From: Priapulus caudatus
Lineage: Eukaryota > Priapulida > Priapulimorpha > Priapulimorphida > Priapulidae
DNA length: 22,694 nucleotides
Assembly (NCBI RefSeq): GCF_000485595.1
Contig: NW_014577105.1
Span: 629,186-651,879 of the forward strand
Direction: 5' to 3'
Part shown: piece after piece, positions 1 through 9,313 of the stretch
How positions within the stretch are numbered: position 1 is the stretch's first letter
Layout: each line of letters opens with the position of its first letter
Made by a program: the position numbers and the translations under genes
The notes under the pieces: model-generated
The model's input: only the letters and a program-made list of their open reading frames with translations
What the model was told of the DNA's origin: nothing
Database searches by the model: none

Positions 1-54
1 CACAACACACACACACCACACACACACACACACACAACACACACAACACCCACA

Positions 55-126
<72 letters not shown>
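1..126. repeat. (CA)n microsatellite before unit copy A
   Basis: Almost pure CA dinucleotide tract. The first 60 bases carry scattered extra or missing bases and the rest is perfect. The same tract type stands before unit copy B at 8443-8493, so it marks the boundary of the long repeat unit. The irregular first half could be real interruption or sequencing error in a low-complexity tract. Confidence 0.97.
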
Positions 127-128
<2 letters not shown>

Positions 129-726
129 AATGATTGAGCAATGATAGGTCAATCCATATCTATGGTCAATCTCACTACAGAGATGAAAATTGCTCTCTTG
201 TTTGTTGTGGCGATCGCCTATTCCTGGAAAAATGTTTTGCTGTCACTCTCATTCCAGCGGTGTCCTATACATATTCAATTATAAACGCGCGCGCGACTTA
301 ATCAATGCCCCTCCACCTGTACATCAATCAATGCCGCGCTGCAAACGCAATAATTGTTTCACTAAAAGAGAAATTGTCGTAGTCAGAATGAAGGCTGTAC
401 ATGTACTTAAAGTATCTCAAATACCATTCTCTGCAGTGTACATTTTCAAAAAAATCGTTGAAGGGTTAGCTACGCCCCTGCATACTCGCTGCAATAATGC
501 AATTAAAAAAACATGTCCGGCTTCTTACTTTAATGATTCTAAGTAAACTGCCTGCAGCTGCCACTTTCGTAACACTCAGGATACCATAGTATGGGAGTCA
601 CTTTCCTCCGGGCGTAGATGGAGGGTGCCGCCTTACGTGGCAGCACTAGTCACTTCGAACACTTTAGTTTTGCCTATATTAGTCATATTAGTGTATATTG
701 ATGTGATACCTGTATGTGGTTAAGCG
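127..726. other. Non-coding leader of unit copy A
   Basis: No convincing gene. An ATG at 183 opens a short hydrophobic stretch (MKIALLFVVAIAYSW) that resembles a signal peptide, but the frame after it differs between copies A and B because of a one-base change near 232, and no clear splice donor follows. GCGCGCGC occurs near 288. The segment runs directly into the telomere-type array. Confidence 0.6.
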
Positions 727-835
727 CGCTAAACCCTAACCCCTAACTCCTAACCCTACCCCTAACCCTAACCGCTTACCTAACCATATCCCTAACCCTT
801 AACCTTAGATGCTAACCCTAACCCTAATCTTAATA
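727..835 (-). repeat. Internal telomeric (TTAGGG)n array, degenerate, copy A
   Basis: About 18 CCCTAA-like words on the + strand (TTAGGG on the - strand), many with one base added or lost, such as CCCCTAA, CTCCTAA and CCTTAACC. The equivalent array in copy B is much cleaner. TTAGGG is the standard telomere repeat of most animals. Here it is internal, with unit sequence on both sides. Confidence 0.85.
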
Positions 836-895
836 CTTAGTATTGCCAGCGTCAGCGGCACCTCATTTTACGCCCGGGGAAAGTTGATTCCGACT

Positions 896-995
896 GATAG
901 ATCAGAGCCACATAAATCACCTATGCTTCTTATGATATGATGATTTCATCAGAATGACTGCATAGGTGACATTTATGTGCTATCGGTGGATAGAT
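896..995. repeat. Degenerate copy of the small inverted-repeat element (copy A)
   Basis: Equivalent of the perfect 21 bp inverted repeat at 9321-9393. Here the arms are broken by small insertions (CAGAGCCACATAAATCACC against GGTGACATTTATGTGCTATCGG). The outer GATAGAT direct repeats survive at 896-902 and 989-995. Confidence 0.6.
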
Positions 996-2890
996 TTTGC
1001 GAGGCCATGAAGCGAGAGCCATCTGTCGGTGGAATTATGGATTCTATATGAGTGCCCCAGATGAGCGTGACATTATAGAACTATACTCAACCGTATAGGT
1101 GGCGATATTTGTTCAACCTGCACTCGTGCATGTGCCGTTATCAAATAAATCTATATACAAGCTACCTACGTCGTTGAAATTTCAACTTTAAATGTTAGAA
1201 AACATAAATCCAAAACATTAACATAGCAATCAGAAGGTATAGTAGTTGCTACAAGTTTTCGCCTAGTTGGCATAAGCCGGGACCTCTTTGTATTAGTACA
1301 GACGCTTGATCTGCGAACCAAATTTACATTTTCTGCTGAAAATTGCATTTTAAAATAGAAAGTTTTTAACTCGGCGCAGTGAGCACTTTATATCAAAAAT
1401 AAATCCCGACGTTCTTACTTTGAATGATTCTAAGAATGCCCACAGCAGAATAAAAATGCTACATCACGCCAATAGTATCGATACGGTATGTATCCGAGGT
1501 GACGCGTGCAGTTATAATTACTGTCAGCCTTTATTAAATAAATTAAAATGTATTTTTTATTAAATTAAAAACTTAAAATTTGAAGAGCGTATAGGCAACC
1601 GGCAGCTTGACATCCCAAGAGATTCTCTTCTCTCGCTCTTCTCTCCGAATATAGTCATACCATATTTAAGGCTAGCATTAACTGTGGAGAGTAGAGGTAG
1701 GTAGTATTTTCGCGCATGCGTGGTAATTGCGAGATAATATTAGTATATCGTTGACACTCTCCATTTAAAATAGAGAGCGCTACTCCGTTGCAGTAGCCAT
1801 GATATTAAAGCAAATCCAGTGTTGTAACTTTATGAATACATAATGTGTCCTGAGCTAAACGAAAAAACACTAGTGAAGTTGTTAAATTAGCCCAATAGAT
1901 GTCGAAATTTTTCGGCCGTAACCGTTGGGGTGGCCATTATGCGGTTCCTTCCTCCTAGATTTATAGCGGAAAAATACAATAAAAATGCAATAAATACAAA
2001 ACCTTGAAATTAATTGTATATTCATCTATAATCATCCGTGAAACCCTTACCGTGCCACTCATCCAGCGCCACACTGTAAACACGTGGACTAGGAGCTGCG
2101 CCTTCCTTCCTCATTACTCAGCATGTTCACTCGGAATTACCCCTCCCCCCCTATGGAATTTGCTCAAAGCTACGGCACTACACGTTTAATTTTAGTGTCG
2201 CAGCTTAGGAGCGAATGGTCTGATGCTATGTTTGATTAGAGGACCAGGGCACGCTTGTAGGCATAATTATTGATTCAACCTGTGCACTGATGGCTATATT
2301 CTATAGGAGATGTTGTTTACCACGCGTTGTTGGCGCAATCATTGGTTTACATACACTGGTCTTGAGTTTAATTATATGGCCATATTCAGTGTTCCGAGTG
2401 ATAGACTTTATTATAATATAAGATCTATCTTGGTCTGTCTCCATCAACTCCTTCGTTACTTGTTTTTTTCATTTTGTTCATTCTGACGTCCCCTGTATAC
2501 CTTTCTAGTCCCGCAAGTACTAGTAGTAGCTTACCGGATTTATCAAGGTTACTAGTGGGGTCGCGCGGCCGCATGTAGTTATGAATAATTATGCCTTCTA
2601 AATATAGGCTGAAAGATACAGTTTGATTTTAGTCAAGGAAATTCGCTCGACTTCGCTGACATGGCCCAGACATCCTTCACCTGACTGATAGAGAACGGAA
2701 TAATGGCACACTGCACGAGACAGGCTGCATTGTCAAGAATTGATTGAGGCGTGTTTACAAATTCACCCGTGGAGCGTTTATTTTACGACGTATAACAGTC
2801 TTTTAATATAGAGTGTATATCTGCAGTTGCTAATTATATGGTTGTTCATCTACTCTGTGAAGAGGAATTTGTTCCGCTATATCGGTCGGA
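996..2890. other. Non-coding AT-rich segment, copy A
   Basis: No gene, RNA gene or mobile-element coding sequence is recognised. Short open frames are small, low in similarity to anything known, and broken in copy B. Visible landmarks are a poly-AT stretch near 1540-1580, a short CT run near 1620-1650 and CTAGTAGTAG near 2519. The whole stretch is repeated at 9401-11150 with many one-base differences. Confidence 0.6.
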
Positions 2891-2899
2891 GAAAAGTTC

Positions 2900-3090
2900 T
2901 TTTTCCATTCTTCCTCACCTCTCTCTCGATCTCTATCTCTCTCTCTCTCTTCTCTCTCTGCTCTATCTCTCTCTCCTCTTCCCCCTTTCTTTCTCGCTGC
3001 TTTTTTCTGTCTATGCCTTTCTCATCTCATTATTCTCACTCACCTTCTCCCCCTTCTCCCATTCTCGCCGTTTCGTTATCTATGTCCTTT
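2900..3090 (+). repeat. Polypyrimidine CT tract, copy A
   Basis: Long run of CT, CCT and TCTCTC words on the + strand. Long open frames here translate to serine/leucine-rich low-complexity peptides and are judged an artefact of the tract. It ends just before the AT repeat and the candidate LTR. The copy B equivalent is 11161-11330. Confidence 0.85.
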
Positions 3091-3147
3091 TCACTCACTC
3101 ACTCAATCAATCACCACAATATATATATATGTAGGTCAAGGTGTGCG

Positions 3148-3296
3148 CGATCACGTGACCTGCGTCCTGAGGTGATTCAAGTATCAACGGGTAGGGATTC
3201 ACCTCCGTCACGTGACCCGCGTCCTAAGGTGATTCAAGTATAACGGGTGTAGGGATTCACTTCCGTCACATGACCCGCGTCTGTAGGTACCCGAAT
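3148..3296 (+). repeat. E-box minisatellite, about 2.5 units, copy A
   Basis: Tandem units of about 56-58 bp, starting at 3148, 3206 and 3264 (the last partial). Each contains a CACGTG or near-CACGTG core in the palindrome GTCACGTGAC, then GCGTCCTAAGGTGATTCAAG and GGGTAGGGATTCAC. The third unit has CACATG instead of CACGTG. Confidence 0.85.
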
Positions 3297-3349
3297 CCCT
3301 GGATCTTACAAGCGATGGTCACGTGGATAAGCACAGTGACCATTATGGG

Positions 3350-3357
3350 TATATAAG
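3350..3357 (+). promoter_or_regulatory. TATA box of the candidate LTR, copy A
   Basis: TATATAAG lies about 50 bp downstream of the E-box units, preceded by a damaged pair of inverted E-box sequences (GGTCACGTGGATAAGCACAG). Transcription would be expected to begin around 3380. The same arrangement is at 11668 in copy B. Confidence 0.5.
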
Positions 3358-3634
3358 CTGCTGCTCCTCGCAGTAAGGGGCGTGCACTGGCGTCTCTCGC
3401 CAGCCTGCTCCAAGGCTACACAACGCGAGAGCTTATAAACGAGTGGCTAGATGTACGCTTCACACTTTATTCCCACTGCCTGGGGCTGCTGCTGACGGCT
3501 TGACCGTCCCCCGCACGCAGGCCACGTCGAGATCTCGCGGGCGTATTATTTTGATATTGTATACTGCTGGTGTTTAATGTTTCTGTAAGTTTGTGTGGCG
3601 TTAATAAGCTACCCGGCTTTGTCGGTCGTATGCT

Positions 3635-3640
3635 AATAAA
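3635..3640 (+). terminator. Polyadenylation signal AATAAA of the candidate LTR, copy A
   Basis: AATAAA sits about 280 bp after the TATA box and is followed within about 40 bp by a GT-rich element. This is the usual layout of an LTR R/U5 boundary. Confidence 0.45.
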
Positions 3641-3771
3641 AGCACCGGCGTTCGCGGTTTGAATACCAACAAACTTGGTGTCGTGGTCTCTGTCACTGCC
3701 TCGTGTCCGCGTGTGGGATCCATGATCGAACCTCTGGCGCACCTTGAGGCCGTGACTGGTCAAACGTCACA

Positions 3772-4265
3772 TAATATATATATATCAGTTTGCGGATCTG
3801 CCTCTTATTCGCGTTGCCTAGCACTGACGCGCCCGACGCTTCTTATTGACGTCCTTTCCGGTAATGAGCGTACGGAACCCGCATATCCTAGCCGCCTCGA
3901 TTACACTAGTACGTCAGGCGTGGGTATCGGTGTGTAGTACATGGAGTGTCGATGCGTGTTCACACATCAGCGGCGTAGCTTTCGGGGGTGCCTTCGGTGC
4001 GGCTCCTGACACGTTATGTGGAGGATTCCCAGCGTATATATGCTGCCACCAGAATTCCCCGTAGTCTTTCTTTCGGCCCGTGTAACGCCCTCTTATACCT
4101 TATGCCACTCTATAACGCTCTATTGTGACACAAACCGGTCCGCGCTCCACTTACATAAATGCTGCAACAGGCCAATACTCGTCAGTATAGTTAGGCAGTC
4201 CGCCGACAATAAACAGCGTTAGCACAGCGAAATTAATACTAGGAAAAATGCAACACTTTCACGGC
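3772..4265. other. Non-coding segment, copy A
   Basis: No gene or known repeat is seen. It begins with a TATATA run and contains a second AATAAA word near 4208. Open frames are short and shift between copies A and B. Confidence 0.55.
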
Positions 4266-4267
4266 TT

Positions 4268-4440
4268 ATATCTTCCTCTTTTTTCTTCTAGCTTCTTTCT
4301 CTCGGCTTCCTTCTCGTTCAGCATTGCCTTCTTTCCTTCCGCCTCTCCCTCTCTCTCTTTCTTCTCTCTTGCTCTCTCGTCCGCTCTCCGTTTCTCTCTC
4401 TAGTCTTCTTCTTCCTTCTCCAGTTATCTTCCGTGGCTCC
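4268..4440 (-). repeat. Polypyrimidine/polypurine tract, copy A
   Basis: Rich in CTTCTTTC, CTCTCT and CTTCC on the + strand. On the - strand it opens two overlapping frames full of Arg, Glu and Lys. These reflect the purine bias and are not accepted as genes. The equivalent in copy B is 12553-12720. Confidence 0.75.
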
Positions 4441-5020
4441 GTGGCTCGTGAATCGTTTGTAGTGGTAGCATCTTGCGTTACTGTCCGCAAACCCGTTTGA
4501 ACTGTCGACGGCATCAAAATGTAACGACGGAGATGACGTTACCCGGTTCAAAGCAGATTTGTTGTAGCGATGAATAAGGAAAACTACAAAGTCAAGCGTA
4601 GCTATCGTAGTTTCAGTATTATGTTTTCTCAACCACACATTGCGCGCACCCAGCGCGTGCCTCGCACACTCACGTCCGACCTTCTCACAACCAAGAACCT
4701 TCCCTTTATACATTTCTAGCTAACAAAGAAAGTCGTGCGCGCCCGGACAACCACACACCGCTGCCCACATGCACAACACTTCCCTCTTAACCGTTTCGCA
4801 TCTCCATCTATACATCATCAGAACGCGGCGCCCGCCGCCTAAGCATTATGCAACCACCGTCGCGACATTTCTATATAAACACAAGCCTACTATTTCTACA
4901 TCTGCAAACGCACACTTTACACCGAGACATACGATGGGTTGGTGGGGGATGTAAATAAAACTGAAGCTGAATGATCGAGACAAATCAGAATAGACGTGTT
5001 CTATAGACCGGTGTGAGCGT
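4441..5020. other. Non-coding segment, copy A
   Basis: No recognised gene. The sequence is closely matched at 12721-13300 in copy B. An AATAAA word occurs near 4953, before the GCGCGC tract. Nothing else can be supported. Confidence 0.5.
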
Positions 5021-5021
5021 G

Positions 5022-5170
5022 CGCGCGCGCGCGCGCATGCGTGTATGGTACGTATTGTACGTATGTACGTAGTACGTATGTACGTATGTACGTATGTACC
5101 GTATTGTACGTATGTACGTACGGTACGTATTGTAGTGCATGTATTGTATGTATGTATGTAGGCCTATGTA
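5022..5170. repeat. GCGCGC and TACG/TATG microsatellite block, copy A
   Basis: (GC)n at about 5022-5036, then TACG and TATG tetranucleotides (GTACGTATGTACGTA and variants) to about 5160. TACG repeats are self-complementary (CGTACG), so single strands could fold. Related blocks are at 13302-13465 and 20775-20901 with different internal arrangements. Confidence 0.9.
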
Positions 5171-5886
5171 TGTGTGCGCGCGTGTATGCGTGGGGGGGGA
5201 GCACAGGTGCGCGTAAATCTCAGCGTCGGCGCATATATATATAGTTATCACGCATGATTTTCTTACCGTATAATACCTGCATTAAATATTAGCTTTGTGT
5301 CATGACGGCATGACGCACGCCTCCAGTGCTGACGCAACACCACTGACAAGCTGCACCCATGTACGCACGATACAGCGCATGGCTGTACGCAGTCTCATGT
5401 TCGCACCTATTGAATAGAAACGGGTACTCCTGTATATATGCCACAGTGGCATATAATATGCAGTGAATGCGCTAATATCAGACATTCTAGTAATAAGTTT
5501 AATGAAATAGGCCGCTCTGCTGTATATCGTAAACGTTTACAACGGATGTTATTATTATTTTATTTTATTATACTTATTGGCACGTAATTCAAAACAAATA
5601 CATATAGGGGCCAACTGAAGACGGTCTTTTTCACGGAGTATTTTTTTTATAGATGCAATATAGTGTTACAGCATTAAAATATAAAATTTCTGAATATACA
5701 TACAAAACAAATTTAAGGCTATACAACATGAAAAATTGTGATACAAAAACGATTAGTAGGGGCCTACTTTCTGTACAAAGTAACTTTAAAATCATTCAAA
5801 CGCTCATACGTCCTCACAGGCATGCACTCATCTCGTATAAAACCACACCAATGATATACACATTTCACACATTCACACCCATATTC
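5171..5886. other. Non-coding segment, copy A
   Basis: No gene or RNA gene is recognised. It contains TGGGGGGGGAGC near 5192, ATATATATAT near 5233, a direct repeat CATGACGGCATGAC near 5300, and AT-rich DNA. It is very similar to 13466-14185 (B) and 20902-21624 (C). Confidence 0.55.
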
Positions 5887-5887
5887 A

Positions 5888-5936
5888 CCACACACACGCA
5901 GACCCCCCCCCACACACACACACACGCGCACACATA
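5888..5936. repeat. C-run and CA microsatellite, copy A
   Basis: ACACACGCAG, then a run of Cs, then CA repeats ending near CGCGCACACATAC. The C-run length differs between copies A, B and C, as expected for homopolymer slippage or sequencing error. Confidence 0.9.
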
Positions 5937-5939
5937 CTG

Positions 5940-6149
5940 CACATAGTTGGTGATATGTGTATGTTATTATAGTATTGTTATATTTGTTCATACAGTGTTT
6001 GGGCGAAAGAATGCGTAGAACGTATTAAATTAAGAATTAAAAGACGATTATGTCTGAGCTATTTTGGACTTTCGTGGGCGGATATATAGTGTCATGTTAT
6101 GTTTCGGTTATTTATGACATAACTCGTAAACATTTGACTCCATATAGTT
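5940..6149. repeat. ATAGTTGGTG block upstream of retrotransposon fragment, copy A
   Basis: About 210 bp starting CATAGTTGGTGATAT and ending CATATAGTT. It is shared with copy B (14240-14443), copy C (21676-21878) and, as a diverged version, 16929-17166. The block ends exactly where the retrotransposon tail begins. Confidence 0.8.
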
Positions 6150-6362
6150 AGCACTTCGCTATATAAAGAATGGTTTTGAGAAGACCTAAGGAACTCCCTG
6201 GCCACCATGGCACACTACCCAAGAAGTGCAGAAAATCGCACTGCCTGAACAGCACACATCCTGCGAAAAATTCTGGATTGAATCCCTATGTCCCATGTTG
6301 GGACAGCACGCCAACCCAGAAGCCAGCGGCTGTAATGCTGTGATCCACTTTGGAAATAATAA

Positions 6363-6397
<35 letters not shown>
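6150..6397 (+). mobile_element. Non-LTR retrotransposon 3' end fragment with (AAT)n tail, copy A
   Basis: From AGCACTTCGCTATATAAAG to the AAT tail, this matches the 3' end of the larger fragment at 8272-8442 and its B counterpart to 16354. In frame with breaks it encodes the end of the polyprotein (the words [14 protein letters not shown] and AHILRK are seen in the related copies). The 3' UTR has CAGCGGCT and GATCCACTTTGGAAAT before (AAT)n. It is a severely 5'-truncated insertion. Confidence 0.85.
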
Positions 6398-8440
6398 CGC
6401 TGAATAGACAGGGTCTGGATTTACAGTATATAAACACAACACCATCAGCCACCTGCTCTACACGGATGACCTCAAACTGTTCACCAAGAACGAATATGAG
6501 TTAGAGCCGGCATTGGTAACAGTCAAAGCATTCAGTGATGACATCAAAATGGAGTTCGGCTTGGAAAAGTGTGCAACCGCAATCTTAAAAGGTGGTAAGC
6601 TAGTAAAAAGTCGAAATATCGACGCTTGATGGCAAGACGGCCCTACAAAGTCTGAATCACAAGGACACTACAAATATCTTGGGATACGACGAAAAAGCGA
6701 TGGTATTCATTATGGCAACGATGAAGGAGAACATTGCTAAGGAGTACTATCGCGAGTCCGCCTAGTTCTCAAGTCTGAGCTCCTGCTCAAAAAACAAAGA
6801 TAACAGCGATCAATAACCTGGCACTCCCGTTCCCGTGTACAGCTTCGGGTGATCAACTGGTTGCGATCAGATATCGAAAGGATGGATCGCAGCAACAAAA
6901 AAGCTACGAACCATATATCTGTTTAGAGCCGGCATTGGTAACAGTCAAAGCATTCAGTGATGACATCAAAATGGAGTTCGGCTTGGAAAAGTGTGCAACC
7001 GCAATCTTAAAAGGTGGTAAGCTAGTAAAAAGTCGAAATATCGAGCTTGATGGCAAGACGGCCCTACAAAGTCTGAATCACAAGGACACCTACAAATATC
7101 TTGGGATAGACGAAAAGCGATGGTATTCATTATGCAACGATGAAGGAGAACACTGCTAAGGAGTACTATCGCCGAGTCCGCCTAGTTCTCAAGTCTGAGC
7201 TCTGCTCAAAAAACAAGATAACAGCGATCAATAACCTGGCACTCCCGGTTCCCGTGTACAGCTTCGGGGTGATCAACTGGTTGCGATCAGATATCGAAAG
7301 GATGGATCGCAAGACAAAAAAGCTACTAACCATATATACGGGCTCCATCACCCAAAAGCAAACGTAGAGCGACTGTACATCAAGAGCAAAATGGTGGTCG
7401 TGGTTTCATTGAACTGATGTCTGCGTATAACACTGCCATTGTAGGTCTAGGCGACTACATTGAGCTTAAGGAAGACAAATTTACAAAGCTTATCAAAATC
7501 CATCAGTCTCGAAAATCCACGCACGCTCTCGATCTTACGCGAGGCTAAAGAAATCAAAGCCAAATACTTGTCTCCTCAGCCCACCGGCCAATCCTCAACA
7601 AAGCAGAGACTGAAGGCCAATATGGAAGCAGAGATGATCGAAGTATTGAAGAACAAGCCTTTGCATGGAAGATTCTACAAGAGCCCCGACAGGCCATTTG
7701 TCAATAAGATTGCACGCTACCTGGCTGAGTCGTTCCGGGCTCAAAGGGGAGACAGAAAGCCTGATCATTGCAGCCTAAGACCAAGCACTCAACACCAGAT
7801 ACCATCGACTCAACATCCTCAAGCAACAGGTCAACAGCAAATGCAGAATGCGCAGCAAGGCAGAGGAGACCATCAGCCACATTGCGGATGCACAGTGCTG
7901 GCCCCAACCGAGTACACAAAGCCCCATAACTAGGTAGCCAGCTATCTGCACTGGTCAATCTGCAGTGAACTTGGTGAGCAAGTACCTGACAAATGGTATA
8001 AACATACTCAGAGACCAGTTACCAACATCAAAGATCCTACCATAATGTGGGATGGCAGTGCAGACAGATCGCACAATACCTGCAAACCGCCCCGATATAG
8101 TGCTCCACAACAAGAAAGACAAACGATGCGTGCTGATTGACGTAGCCGTACCAGATGATACTAACATCATGGTGAAGGAAAGAGACAAACTCGATCACCA
8201 AGTACAAAGATCTGGAGATCGAAATAAGCAGGATGTGGAATACTAAGACGACAATTGTGCCAGTGGTGGTTGGAGCACTTGGCTCTATAAAGAATGGTTT
8301 TGAGAAGAACCTCAAGGAACTCCCTGGACACCACACTGCCCAAGAAGTGCAGAAAATCGCACTACTGAGAACAGCACACATCCTGCGAAAACTTCTGGAT
8401 TAAACCACTATGCCCCAGGTTGGGACACGGCCAACCCAGA

Positions 8441-8442
<2 letters not shown>
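6398..8442 (+). pseudogene. Non-LTR retrotransposon pol 3' part: RT and restriction-like endonuclease remnants, copy A
   Basis: 5'-truncated fragment fused to the AAT tail of the preceding fragment. Conceptual translation across several frames gives, in order: ISHLLYTDDLKLF (RT catalytic box YTDD at 6459-6470), DIKMEFGLEKCA, KYLGIDE, the RT thumb-like part (EYYRRVRLVLKSEL, INWLRSDIERMD), GGRGFIELMSAYNTA, a zinc-knuckle-like segment C-x2-R-x8-H-x5-C (7842-7898), and NRPD with a second Asp 14 residues after the first (8088-8141). RPD-x12-14-D after a CCHC knuckle is the known signature of the restriction-like endonuclease in R2-type elements. Many frameshifts, a 422 bp internal duplication and loss of the 3' UTR show it is dead. 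The 3' end stops at CAGAAG, where (CA)n begins. Confidence 0.85.
6501..7343 (+). repeat. 422 bp tandem duplication inside the retrotransposon, copy A only
   Basis: TTAGAGCCGGCATTGGTAAC starts at 6501 and again at 6923. The two halves are the same sequence through ACCATATAT. The first half has many one-base insertions and deletions relative to the second. Copy B has a single version (about 14785-15210). Confidence 0.93.

Positions 8443-8493
<51 letters not shown>
8443..8493. repeat. (CA)n at the junction of copies A and B
   Basis: Pure CA tract joining the broken retrotransposon 3' end (CCAACCCAGAAG) of copy A to the first bases of copy B. In copy B the retrotransposon continues normally past this point, so the junction is a genuine breakpoint or an assembly join. 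Confidence 0.97.
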
Positions 8494-8495
<2 letters not shown>

Positions 8496-9127
8496 AATGA
8501 TTGAGCAATGATAGGTCAATCCATATCTATGGTCAATCTCACTACAGAGATGAAAATTGCTCTCTTGTTTGTTGTGGCGATCGCCTATTCCTGGAAAAAG
8601 TTTTGCTGTCACTCTCATCCCAGCGGTGGTCACCCCCTATACATATTCAATAATAAACGCGCGCGCGACTTAATCAATGCCCCTCCACCTGTACATCAAT
8701 CAATGCCGCGCTGCAAACGCAATAATTGTTCCACTAAAAGAGAAATTGTCGTAGTCAGAATGAAGGCTGTACATGTACTTAAAAGTATCTCAAATACCAT
8801 CTCCTGCAGTGTACATTTTCAAAAAAATTTGGGGGTGGACTCCCATACCCTCCGCCTGTTTTTCAGTTCTGCCTGCACATCGTTGAAGGGTTAGCTACGC
8901 CCCTGCATACTCGCTGCAATAATGCAACATAAAAAACATGTCCCGGCTTCTTACTTTAATGATTCTAAGTAAACTGCGTGCAGTGCACCTTCGTACACTC
9001 AGGATACCATAGATGGGAGTCACTTTCCTCCGGGCGTAGATGGAGGGTGCCGCTACGTGGCAGCACTAGTCACTTCGAACACTTATTTTCCTATATTATC
9101 ATATTATTATATTATTATACCTTATTT
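8494..9127. other. Non-coding leader of unit copy B
   Basis: Same content as 127-726. The longest frame starts at 8508 and contains the same hydrophobic MKIALLFVVAIAYSW stretch (ATG at 8550). It also has an extra stretch near 8829-8878 absent from copy A, so the copies do not share a conserved frame. Not called as a gene. Confidence 0.55.
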
Positions 9128-9252
9128 CCCTAACCCTAACCCTAACCCTAACCCTAACCCTAACCCTAACCCTAACCCTAACCCTAACCCTAACCCTAAC
9201 CCTAACCCTATCCCTAACCCTAACCCTTAATCCTAACCCTAACCCTAATCTT
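9128..9252 (-). repeat. Internal telomeric (TTAGGG)n array, copy B
   Basis: About 13-14 uninterrupted CCCTAA words on the + strand (9128-9209), then a few variant words (CCCTAT, CCCTTAAT, CCCTAATCTTAAC). The G-rich strand is the - strand, as at the left end of a chromosome. Preceded by ATTATTATAT-type AT sequence and followed by unit sequence, so it is interstitial in this assembly. Confidence 0.95.
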
Positions 9253-9313
9253 AACACTAGTATTGCCACGTAGCGGCACCCTCCATTTACGCCCGGGGGA
9301 AAGTGATTCCCAC

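Larger units (their letters stand above)
3130..3771 (+). mobile_element. Candidate solo LTR, copy A
   Basis: The segment begins TGTAG and ends GTCACA, with TATATA repeats immediately outside both ends, as expected for a TG...CA LTR inserted in an AT-repeat target. Inside, in order: about 2.5 tandem units carrying GTCACGTGAC E-boxes, a TATATAAG box at 3350, a 6 bp-stem hairpin at 3387-3403, and AATAAA at 3635 followed by a GT-rich stretch (CTTGGTGTCGTGGTCTC). This fits U3, R and U5 of roughly 250, 275 and 115 bp. No partner LTR, gag or pol is seen, so it would be a solo LTR. It could instead be a non-LTR promoter module of the unit. Confidence 0.45.
127..8442 (+). repeat. Long composite repeat unit, copy A
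   Basis: This segment is repeated nearly in full at 8494-16307. Both copies start with the same words (TGAATGATTGAGCAATG) right after a (CA)n tract, and the match runs to CCAACCCAGAAG in a retrotransposon 3' end. Copy A is about 8.3 kb and contains a 422 bp internal tandem duplication (6501-7343) that B lacks. Most other differences from B are single-base gains or losses. It has no intact gene. It can be read as a tandem macrosatellite, a segmental duplication or an assembly duplication. Confidence 0.9.

Noticed and set aside
2827-3243. Long open frames over the CT tract (also 11091-11423)
   Set aside because: Ser/Leu/Phe-rich translations follow directly from CT repeats, several frames are open at once, and the frames do not agree between copies.
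3467-3937. Open frames inside the candidate LTR (also 11854-12069)
   Set aside because: They are short, differ between copies and show no gag, protease or other retroelement motif.
4545-4560. GGTTCAAAGCA as a Pol III B box
   Set aside because: Differs from the consensus at key positions and no A box lies at a suitable distance.
4266-4713. Arg/Glu/Lys-rich - strand frames (also 12548-12905)
   Set aside because: They arise from the polypurine tract. Two overlapping frames are open together and identity between copies only reflects DNA identity.
4985-5251. Tyr/His/Thr- and Cys/Val-rich frames over TACG/TATG tracts (also 13098-13517 and 20717-21034)
   Set aside because: A tetranucleotide repeat is open in several frames on both strands. 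No domain is seen.
5300-5480. Possible tRNA-derived SINE promoter (TGGCTGTACGC, GTTCGCACC words)
   Set aside because: A and B box matches are weak and no cloverleaf or SINE tail could be drawn.
6150-6200. TATATAAAG (6164) as a gene promoter
   Set aside because: It lies within retrotransposon coding sequence, where related copies read CTCTATAAAG.
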